DNA of 64,000 bases, from positions 6,944,001 to 7,008,000 of the forward strand of contig NC_003281.10 of NCBI RefSeq assembly GCF_000002985.6. The letters run 5' to 3'. Below the pieces are notes generated by a model that saw nothing but the letters and a program-made list of their open reading frames with translations, had not been told where the DNA came from and did no database searches. The DNA comes from Caenorhabditis elegans (taxonomy: Eukaryota; Nematoda; Chromadorea; Rhabditida; Rhabditidae). A program made the translations under genes and the position numbers. Below, piece after piece: positions 49,301-58,408 of the stretch. How positions within the stretch are numbered: the first letter of the stretch is position 1; each line of letters opens with the position of its first letter.

Positions 49301-52300
49301 TTCTCTAGTTTCCTTTTTCATTCCAAGTTTCTCTTAATTTATCACAATAAATCTATTCTTGTTCCATTCCAAAAGATTAAAGGTCTCCCGTTTGTGTGGT
49401 TTTCGTTGACAAATGATATTATCGTTTTCCGATTGACAAGAGATGTCTGATCATAGATGGAAATACATCGAAACATCAACTCATGAATTACAAGTCATTT
49501 TTTGTATCCTGGGAATCGTTCACTGTTTGCGCGATTTACCTGGCTGCCGAGAGGACAAGATTAAGTAGACCACGTGTTTGAGCCGCCCGTGTATGAGAGA
49601 GAGAGAGATCAGATCAGTGACGTGGCACACGGGATACGTTGAGCAAATAAGTGAGCACTCTTGACGATCATGATCTACAGTTAAAATCGAGAAGAATCGA
49701 ATGGTATATCAGGGATCAGAAACTATAGTACATTGATAAGAATATAAAAACTTGTTGATGTTAATAGTTTGACACATTGAACTTTATCCATTCTCTCTGA
49801 AGTTGCTCAACTGTTCAGAGCAAATATTTTTGTTCAAATATCTCCTCATAATATTCTGCTGAAAACCTGATTGTTGTAGGTGTGATCTTCCTTCTTCCCC
49901 TCACTGAACCCCATTCCATAACCCTGAAACGACATTTTCTCAACAAAAAAATCTCAATCGCACCTTTTCGCATAAATATTCTTTTCTTCATGTGCTCCGA
50001 AACTTTTTTCTTTCTCACCGACATCTCAACGTGCAGGATAAAAAGTGAAATTGTGTTCAAACGCAAAAAAGAAAAAGGCAAAGCAAAAAAACAATAAGGA
50101 AGTTGTGAAAAGCATTCCTTTATGATGGAATCCAGGAGAGCCCAAATAGAAAAAAAAAAGAAAAAAGGAGCAGAGCTTGATGTCATAGGTCCCTGTGATT
50201 CCTATTTGAAACAAAATTGAATTAGTACCACGTCGAGAAGATTCCATCAGAAAAGAGACAATATTCCCTTTTATTTTGATGTGTATCTTCTGCAATCAAA
50301 AAACTTACTTTTTCATAAAAAATGTTCCAACGTGCAACATAACTAATTTGAAAGCAATTTATGTGACTTTATATGACCGTACTGTATTTTTATTATCCCT
50401 AGAGGTTTGCATAAAAATTCCCAATTATGGTATCAGGTTTAAAAGAACATTTGTGGAAAATTCTTGTTTCGTTCTATAATGCTTTTTTAAAAAATATTTT
50501 CATATGAAAACTTAAAGGTTCACATACAAAATAATGCTGAAAAGAGTCACTCTGCGGAGAGACCCTCGCTTCAAATTTCAAAGTGCTCACCGCGGTTCAC
50601 AAATTTGTGTCAATCGAAATTTAAGTTTTTAACATGTTCTTGGAAATTCAAAGAATCTAGAACGTACATATATTCGAGAAGTCACCGATTTTGATCCCTT
50701 TTTGATCTACCCCCGCGCACAGCTTAAACCAATTGAGTTCGGGTCTTCTCGAGTCAATGAATTTAAAATCACAAACCCAATCACTCATCTAATGTACCAC
50801 GGAAACCAGCTCAAACGGCGAAATGTGAGGAAAAAACGAATCTGGTTTTCGTTCCGAGTCTCCAGATGTCGTTATATTCCCTTTTTCTCTCTACATCCCC
50901 TTCATTCTTCTTCACTTTTTGTCGTTTTTTCTTGTTGTTGTGGTTCTGGTGCTCCACCACCATCACATCGGTCTCTTCTCCTGTTCTCTCAATTTTCTTC
51001 TATTTTTCACCTTTGCTCCCATCAACCACAATTTCAACTTTCAACCTTTTACTTTTCTGCTTTTCATGGGCTTTTTGTTTTCCTAATCTTTATAAATAAG
51101 AGCGTGACTTCTGAAAATTGTCTAGATCCAAAGATCTTTGGATCCTAGAAGAATTTGTAATGTATAAGACACCTGTCAACAAATTGTCAGATTTTCTGAA
51201 AATCAGGAAGAAAAACTCCACTAAATTCTGAATCCTAGAAATTTGAGCTGAGCAGGTTTGAACCTTGTTTTTAAGTTGAACACCAAGGAAAGTCAGTCCA
51301 GCCATTGGCATTCTTCTTAAATATCTCTTCAACAACTTATTTGAAATAATTTCCGATTTTTTAAAATTTAAAATTCTCAGTTGAACCTGAACGTGCACAC
51401 ACCATTTCTGAGCCTAACGAGGAAAATGGGTATCTCGTTCAGTTTAAATGGAGAAATGAATAAACTTTTAATACTATTTTATTTAATACTTTTTTGGCAG
51501 GGATATATTTAACACACAAGTACCAATTTTCCTTCATTTTTGCTGATTCCGTGAGCTTTCTTGTTGATTATTATTATTTAACGTTCAGATTAACATAATC
51601 GGAGAAATATTTATTCATGTACGTTAGATACTGTTCATTAAACTTCTGCTGCAAAAACCACGTGGAGCCAGAATGTTTTATTTCGGGTCGATCTTCAAAA
51701 AATGCGGGAGTTGAGACGCAGACATCTCACCTGATTTTGGATGGTTAAGAGCGTGTTGACCCTACAATTTTTCTGGAAATATTTTTCCGCATTTTTTGTA
51801 GATCAAACTGTAATGAGACAGCCTGACACCACGTGGAAAAATAAAATAAAAACTCCGATTCCACACTCTTGACTTTTTGATCTACGCTAGCGGTCCGACT
51901 AATAGCAGTTCAGTTGTTATTTAACAAATTAGTCCCGCGCATCCACACCGGCTATCCGTTTCTTTTACTCTTTTAAAAGATCTTTTCACCTGAAGGGCTC
52001 ATGAAATTCGCTCGAGTTGAGGGTTCGAATTTCACAACAAAGAGAAAGGTGCTTAGCGCCCGCGGGAGGTAACCGAGTAGCAGCTGTGCGACCACGTAAT
52101 AAATGTATTTCCCGTCTAATTCTTTGCACTCTCCCGGATTTTCGTAATATTTCAAAATTTTAAAGTTTGAAGAAAGGAGAGTATAACGTGGTCCAGTTTA
52201 CTTGAAAGTGTGAATTTCAAATCTATTATTAAAACTCCTGGTAATTCATCTTGCAAAGTAGTATTCATCACTAGGATCTTCAAAGTTACAGTACTTCGTG

Positions 52301-55300
52301 AAATTATTTATTTCATCCAATATTCTAGAAAATACTATTCAAAACCTGTTTCATTGAATGTTTATGGCCATTTTTAATTAGATTACAATCTCAACATGTG
52401 ACAAAAAGTACCATTTCCTCTTCAAAAATGTTTTTTATCGCAATCTTAAAATAACAACTCTGAAATATAAAATTTTACAGAATGATCAAACGAAAATTAC
52501 AAGATTTAGCCGTATGCTGCTCGTACCAAGTGGATTTCCTACACGAGAAAAGTGAGAAATTAAAAAAAAATTAATTTAATAATTTTGAAATTTTCAGAAC
52601 ATTCGGTAAAAGAGTTCAAACGGAAATACGAAGTATTAGATGAAATTGGACGTGGTGGATTCGGAATAGTGTATGAAGCAACAACTCGACAGGATGGACA
52701 ACAGCCAGTTGCCGTTAAATTTGTGCAACATAAACATGTCAGAAGCTGGACAATGGTTAGTGTTTTGTTTGAATAAATTATTTTTCAACTAATTATTTTC
52801 AGACATGCCGGCAACTAATTCCTTCAGAAGTATGTCATTTGGAGACGTGCGAAGACATTCCAGGTGTGATAAAAATCCTCGATTGGTTTGCAAAGTAAGT
52901 TCAAATTTCTTGAATTTAAATCTTAACATTTGAAATTTCCAGTTCAAAAGGTTTTCTAATCGTGATGGAGCGACCGGCCAATTGTATGGATCTGTTCGAT
53001 ATGGTTTCTGTACATGGTCCACTCAACGAGGATATGGGGAAATTTATATTTAAGCAGGTAGAAATTAAAATTTATTTTCGAAGACTCTAAATTAAAGTTT
53101 TCAGGTAATCACAACGGTTTTCAATATGTACAGTAAGCACGGACTTCTGCATCGAGATATTAAAGATGAGAATTTGATTGTGAATATGAATACAGGAGAA
53201 GTGAAATTGGTCGATTTCGGAGCAACAGCATACGCGGAAAAGGCCACGAAAAAAGAATTTCAGGGTTTGTCTCTGGTCTCTTGTTCAAACTATAAAATTA
53301 AAGCAATTTTTCAGGCACTCGGTCATACTGCCCTCCAGAATGGTTCCGTGATCAACTTTATCTTCCACTCGAAGCCACATCCTGGTCTCTCGGAGTTCTA
53401 CTCTTCATCCTTCTAACCGGAAAACTCCCATTCCGCAACGAGATTCAAATCTGTCTTGGAAATGTCAAATTTCCACCTGATCTCTCAAAAGAAGTGTGTC
53501 AACTCGTCAAAAGTTGCCTGACAACTTCTACGTCTGCACGTGCATCTTTAGCACAGATAGCTGCTCATCCATGGATGGAGACTGATAAACCATTTTTTGG
53601 TGGAGACTTGACTTTTGAGGAAGCTCTTATGGAAATCAGTAAGTTTACAAAAACTTTTTGATGAATTTTTGAGTTTATCGAATTGTTTTCAGAAAATCCT
53701 CCTGTAGTGATCGAAGACAAAGAAGCTGAGGAAGAGGATAATGATCTCAACGATGTAGTGATTCTGACGAGAAGCCGTGAAAGTCGAACTGATTTGGATG
53801 CAGAAAGTATTTGTACAATGGTCACTGCTGTTGAAGATCGATATGAGCCATCGATTGCTGTCAAAGAGTTGGAGCAAGAAGAGATTGTTGAGACAGGTGG
53901 GCATTTTGAAGTGTTTTGAAACTATAAAGGTACTTAGTTGCTGAGAGATCGCGTTGAATTTTCATTCGGGAGAAAAAATTAGGAACTTTAATTTTCAGGC
54001 GAAACGACGAATCTTATGCGTAGCGAATCTCGTTACGACAATATTTCATCGTCCTCTTTCTGCGATTATGTCTCATTGGTCTCCTCATCATACTTACTTA
54101 CTTAGATACTTATACGATCCGTTCTTCAGGAATTCGTGGTATTCCTGCGGATCACAGCAAGCCATTGTTTTCGGTCCTTGGCTATAGTGGACCAGGGGGT
54201 GATGACTTCTCCGTCTGCGTCACGAGTGGTGATCTCCTTTCGCAGCGAATCAGTCCATCGCATCGGCGGCCTTCCAACAGGCCTTTTCCATCCATATGGG
54301 CGCCATTCTGTCATCAACGTGTTCCATCTTCCGTCTTTCCTTATCGCAACGTGTCCAGCCCATCCCAGCTTTCTCTTTTTTACGAAATTGAGCGGATCCC
54401 TGACTAGAGACATCGTACGAATGTCTTCTCGATGGAGATCTCGTTCTCGTTGTTGAGTGAGTGTGATTCCCACAAGCCGTCTTTCTAGGGAGGCATGTGT
54501 GATTCGTACTCGTTCGGATAGAGCTTTGGTGAATGTCCAGGCTTCTGAACCGTAGGTGAGCGCTGGAAGGACAATTGAGTCGAACAGATTCGCACGAATC
54601 TTCTTGTCGGTGATGGAGTCGGTGGTGTTCTTGATTCCATTGAATGCAGCCCAGGCTGCTCGACGTCTTCGGTGGATTTCCGGCATCAAGTTGTTTTGGG
54701 CGTTGATTTGACGACCGAGGTAGATGTACTCGTCGACGTCGTCGAGCTGGGTGGTGGGGGAAGGGCTACCGAAGTAGACTTCACTGGGGTCAGCGAATCG
54801 GTTTCGCAAGACTTTCGTCTTCCCAGTATTGATCTCGAGACCTACTTCAGAGCATTTTTGTACGAGTTCTTGGAGCATTTTGCTGGCAGTATTCGGATGA
54901 TTGGCGATGAGCACAATATCGTCAGCAAATCTGAGGTTCGTTAGATTTCTGCCATTCACTCTCATTCCAGGGATCGTATCGTAATCCTCAGCTTCTCCTT
55001 TCAATTCAATCCAGGAAAGCTTTCGGAAAACGTGTTCGAGGCAAGCGGAGAAGAGATTCGGAGAGATGGGATCTCCTTGTCGAACTCCTTTGGTCACAGG
55101 TACTGCGACTGGCCTGTGGAATGGGGTAAAATTTGTGGTACAATTTTTATAACACTCTTTCAGTAGATCAATATAGGCTCCATCTGCACCTTGCTCGTCG
55201 AGACTTTTCCAGATTGCCTGGTGTTCAACACTGTCAAATGCCTTCTTGAAATCTATGAAGACAAGTGTCAGTGGGATCTGGTATTCCCTGCCGACTTCAA

Positions 55301-58175
55301 GAAGTCTTTGGAGCGAGTGGATGTGATCGATCGTAGAGAAAGACCGTCGGAATCCGGCCTGCTCGACAGGTTGAGCCTCATCAAGGGATCTTCGCATTCT
55401 ATTCAGCAAACACTTGGTGAATACTTTGTAGAGTACGGGTAGTAGGCAGATGGGCCTATAGTTTTCCAAATTCTCACGGTCACCTTTCTTGAAGATGAGA
55501 GTGGTTTTGGAGGTTTTCCAGGGTTTCGGTACATTTCTGCTGTGGAGGTACCTGTTGAATCGATCCGTTATCAGGTCAATGACGTTATCGTGGCAAGATT
55601 TCAAGAAATCTGCACTGATTTTGTCTTGGCCTGCAGCTTTACCATTCGGGAAGGAACGGAGAACATGACGAATTTCTTCCGGGAGAAACGGCGGTGGAGT
55701 TGCCGTGGCGGGTATTGAAGATGTTTGAGAGTTGCTCACAGCGCTTTTGAAGAGCTCCGTGTAGAACTTCTCAATCTCCTGCTCCATTTTCACCCTGGAA
55801 GTGATTCTTTCACCAGTAGAGGTTGATTTGAGGCATGGGATAACTGACTTATATTCGTTGATGTCCCTAGCAACTCTTTTCAAACTCTTTTTCTGGTTCG
55901 CAGCAGATAGAAGGCGAGTACTGGCAAAAGCTTCATGGTCTTTCTGAACTGCTTCACGACATTTATCTGAAATAGATTTGAATTGGGGATCATTTCTATC
56001 CATAAAACGTCTTTTGTTCAGCAGTTTTCGGGTTTCCTCCGAAAGTCTGTTGGATGAGTGGTTGGCCGGTCGAACGATAGCTTGGTCTTGAAGTTCTTTT
56101 AGTGACTGAATCAGATTATCATAGTCGGTATCTAAATCAGGATCACTCTGAACCGTGACTGTCGCTGAGATTGCATAAGCAATCGTAAGCATAAGCAATC
56201 CAACACTCTTTTCGGAGGTTTTCTCCGTCTGACCTGCTCCAACTTTGCTAGACAATTGTTGAAGTGGAGGTTACAGCGGAGTAACCTATGGTCGCTACCA
56301 TTTGTGAAAGAGGGGAGTACAGTGGTATCTGTGACAAACTTTCCATTGGCCAGAATGTGGTCAATTTCGTGTCTGTGATTCCCGTCGGGACTGACGAAAG
56401 TCCACCGTTTGTGCATAGGCTTTTTGAACATAGAGTTCGTGTGCCACAGACGGTTGGTTTCACAAAATGTTGCGAGAAGCTCTCCAGTATCATTTCTTGG
56501 TTCCATGGCATGGGGGCCAATGTACCTTTCGTTGTTTTGTCTGCATCCCATTCGAGCGTTGAAGTCGCCGATAACAAGTTTATACTTGCTTCGGCACTCT
56601 CTGAAGACGTCTTCAACACTGTCGTAGAAGTCGCAGATTTCCTCAAGGTCTGAGTCCGCAGTTGGAGCATAGACTTGAATCACCGTGCAGTTGAATTTTC
56701 GGCTCACTTTGAAGGTGAGTAAGCCGATGCGGTGACTAAGAAATCGTACTTCTACGATTTTGGGAAGGAGGGTGCTTCGAACTATGAAGCCGACCCTCCG
56801 GATACAGAACTTTCATTCCGTTTGCCTAAGAAGACGCCGGTACCGTCGTGATGTATCAAGTGTGCCTCGGCTGCTCGTTTGGTTTCACACAATCCGATGA
56901 CGTCGAATTGGATTCGCCTCGTCTCTTCTAGCAACTCAGCAAGTCGATCATCCGAAGACAAGGACCTGCAGTTGAAGGTGCACACGCGATAGTCAGTTCT
57001 TCTTGTTTTGTCCCGCGGCTTCTTAATTTCCAAGTCCGATTGACATATGGTTTGGACTCCGAGATTAGATCGCCTCTTCCGACGTGCTCCAGGAACTGTC
57101 TTTCCCTTTGCAGAGGCCGGATGCGGAGGACTGAGGCAGGATGGGTTGCTGTTTAGAGCAAAAGTTGTGTCTCTAGATACTCTATAATGACCTGCTAAGC
57201 CAATCTAGAGCCGCCCGGACAGAGAGTATTCGACACTACCTCTGGCCTGCGTGAGACGGTGTACTTCTTGGCCAGATAATTTGCACTTGGTTCCAAACCA
57301 AGCCACTCTCGATGTGACGAAATCATCGAGTTTGTTGAAGTGGTTATCTGTTGATCCCATTCGCCACGAAGAGGCTTAGTACAGAAAGAGCAGGTGGGCA
57401 TTTTGAAGTGTTTTGAAACTATAAAGGTACTTAGTTGCTGAGAGATCGCGTTGAATTTTCATTCGGGAGAAAAAATTAGGAACTTTAATTTTCAGGCGAA
57501 ACGACGAATCTTATGCGTAGCGAATCTCGTTACGACAATATTTCATCGTCCTCTTTCTGCGATTATGTCTCATTGGTCTCCTCATCATACGACGATCAAT
57601 TCACTTCGACTTCTGATATCTACCAATCGGCTTGTGAAGTGTTCCCACACACAGGGTACTGTAATTAATTTAAATGACGCTGAAATTATTTTTATGATTT
57701 ATTATTCAGCTCGTCATCCTCACTGAGCAGAAGCATGGGAGCAGTCAAATCAGCATCCGCCTATAATTTAGTTCGGATGCGAAAGAAATCGAGTATTTTC
57801 AAATCATTTGACACAGAACTCGATCCAGTTTCTGAAAACGATCATCAAGTATTAATTTCAAACAAGTAACGTTTCATTAACTTCTGATATTTCCAGCCAT
57901 TGATTCCTGAGACGTCGTCAGCAACGTGTCAGTCAACATACAGTAATGATGAAGATGTGACAATATCGGAAAAAGTTGTATCACCAGCTCAGCCACTGCC
58001 ACCACCTCTGTCCCCTCGGAAAGGAAGCCTTCAATGCTTCGAATCAGTACCAAGATCTCGAGATTCTGTTATCAGAATGTCACGTCATCGTCCACTTCAA
58101 TTTGCAATTGATTCATCATCACCACCGCCAGCTCTTGCCATTTTTCAAGTCAGCCCAACAGCATCTGTTGGTTGA
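46356..58175 (+). CDS. prk-1: Pim-related serine/threonine kinase, interrupted by an intronic RTE-1
   Basis: Eleven exons in phase: 46356-46423, 52481-52551, 52598-52755, 52803-52894, 52943-53057, 53105-53264, 53315-53638, 53693-53896, 57496-57655, 57710-57848, 57897-58175, giving 589 residues. Kinase domain ~55-315: Gly loop IGRGGFGIVYEA, Lys in VAVKFV, hinge IVMERPANCMDLFD (Pro-containing hinge as in Pim kinases), HRDIKDENLIV, DFG in KLVDFGATA, and activation segment GTRSYCPPEWF, all close to human PIM. The C-terminal ~270 residues are acidic, then Ser-rich (ISSSSFCDYVSLVSSSY) and Pro-rich. Intron 8 holds a complete antisense RTE-1 element and one extra copy of the exon 9 start. The first exon is short and 6 kb away. 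An ATG one base after the exon 2 acceptor (52482) allows a shorter isoform. Confidence 0.88.
46424..52480. other. 6.1-kb first intron of prk-1
   Basis: No coding exon recognised on either strand. It is mostly AT-rich. Items noted: a short GA run near 49597-49607, a purine-rich stretch near 50063-50170, and a 20-bp palindrome at 51125-51144. Given its size it could hold enhancers or a nested RNA gene, but nothing specific is seen. Confidence 0.55.
51125..51144. repeat. Perfect 20-bp palindrome
   Basis: GATCCAAAGATCTTTGGATC is its own reverse complement. It lies in intron 1 of prk-1 and is flanked on both sides by CTAG-type bases. Confidence 0.9.
53894..54093. repeat. Left copy of the 200-bp RTE-1 target-site duplication
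   Basis: Matches 57391-57590 base for base as far as I compared. It starts CAGGTGGGCATTTTG and ends CTCCTCATCATAC. It contains the last 3 bases of prk-1 exon 8, the donor, the 102-bp intron, its acceptor and 95 bases of the following exon. Confidence 0.95.
54126..56255 (-). CDS. Reverse transcriptase ORF of RTE-1
   Basis: An open frame of 709 codons on the minus strand. The reverse transcriptase signature is clear: NYRPICLLPVLYKVFTK (motif 1-2), VFIDFKKAFDSV (catalytic Asp, motif A), KGVRQGDPISPNLFS (motif B), and LRFADDIVLIA (FADD catalytic motif C). The C-terminal part continues with GWAGHVAIRKDGRW, common at the end of RTE and related non-LTR elements. The catalytic frame has no stop codon, so the RT module looks intact. 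In the RTE clade the endonuclease normally precedes RT in the same ORF; here it is in another frame upstream. Confidence 0.93.
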   Translation of the reverse strand: MSSKVGAGQTEKTSEKSVGLLMLTIAYAISATVTVQSDPDLDTDYDNLIQSLKELQDQAIVRPANHSSNRLSEETRKLLNKRRFMDRNDPQFKSISDKCREAVQKDHEAFASTRLLSAANQKKSLKRVARDINEYKSVIPCLKSTSTGERITSRVKMEQEIEKFYTELFKSAVSNSQTSSIPATATPPPFLPEEIRHVLRSFPNGKAAGQDKISADFLKSCHDNVIDLITDRFNRYLHSRNVPKPWKTSKTTLIFKKGDRENLENYRPICLLPVLYKVFTKCLLNRMRRSLDEAQPVEQAGFRRSFSTIDHIHSLQRLLEVGREYQIPLTLVFIDFKKAFDSVEHQAIWKSLDEQGADGAYIDLLKECYKNCTTNFTPFHRPVAVPVTKGVRQGDPISPNLFSACLEHVFRKLSWIELKGEAEDYDTIPGMRVNGRNLTNLRFADDIVLIANHPNTASKMLQELVQKCSEVGLEINTGKTKVLRNRFADPSEVYFGSPSPTTQLDDVDEYIYLGRQINAQNNLMPEIHRRRRAAWAAFNGIKNTTDSITDKKIRANLFDSIVLPALTYGSEAWTFTKALSERVRITHASLERRLVGITLTQQRERDLHREDIRTMSLVRDPLNFVKKRKLGWAGHVAIRKDGRWNTLMTEWRPYGWKRPVGRPPMRWTDSLRKEITTRDADGEVITPWSTIAKDRKQWLAVIRRNTTNS
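56132..57033 (-). pseudogene. APE-type endonuclease region of RTE-1, split across two frames
   Basis: Two minus-strand pieces: 57033-56782 with FNCRSL and LCETK, and 56707-56132 (its frame is open back to about 56805) with VYAPT, GDFNARMG, HRHEIDHILANG and GSDHRLL. These are the successive motifs of the apurinic-endonuclease-like domain. The frame changes near 56800 and again in the overlap 56132-56255 before the RT frame. A single EN-RT reading frame is expected for the clade, so this copy is probably disabled by frameshifts, unless base errors are present. Confidence 0.8.
57391..57590. repeat. Right copy of the 200-bp RTE-1 target-site duplication
   Basis: Copy of 53894-54093. Its acceptor at 57494-57495 opens the exon (57496-57655) that keeps prk-1 in frame. 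Its own donor (57394) is preceded by retrotransposon sequence and should not be used. Confidence 0.95.
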
Positions 58176-58408
58176 TTTTCGACATTTTTCTTTGTGAATT
58201 TTTCTTATATAGAAGGGTAAAATCGGGTCAATCATTTCCACTTGTACAGCACCTCTTCTATGGGTTTTAAAAGTTTCGTTTCCTTCTTGAAAAATGAATT
58301 GTTTTATATTATTTTATTTGAAAAAAACACAGTTTTATACATACAAAAGACTGGGAAAATACGAGATCATGAATTGATTAGGCCCGTACAAAATATATTT
58401 GAACTCGT

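Larger units (their letters stand above)
54094..57390 (-). mobile_element. RTE-1 non-LTR retrotransposon, antisense inside prk-1 intron 8
   Basis: 3297 bp between the two copies of a 200-bp direct repeat. This agrees with the roughly 3.3-kb RTE-1 element of C. elegans; I recall the original description noting a 200-bp flanking repeat, and this may be that very copy. Element 5' end is at 57390 and 3' end at 54094. The 3' end is made of short TAAG-type repeats (TAAGTAAGTAA) instead of a poly(A) tail, typical of the RTE clade. It encodes an APE-type endonuclease and a reverse transcriptase in separate frames on the minus strand. A small frame at 57401-57195 with a CSFC motif may be the short first ORF; its Met comes from flanking DNA. 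Confidence 0.95.

Noticed and set aside
51973..52155. GGTTCGAATTT near 52022 as a tRNA T-loop
   Set aside because: No matching acceptor, D or anticodon stems could be drawn around it.
54136..56653. Plus-strand open frames (80-121 codons) across the RTE-1 element
   Set aside because: They are antisense to the reverse transcriptase and endonuclease frames, which have all the family motifs.
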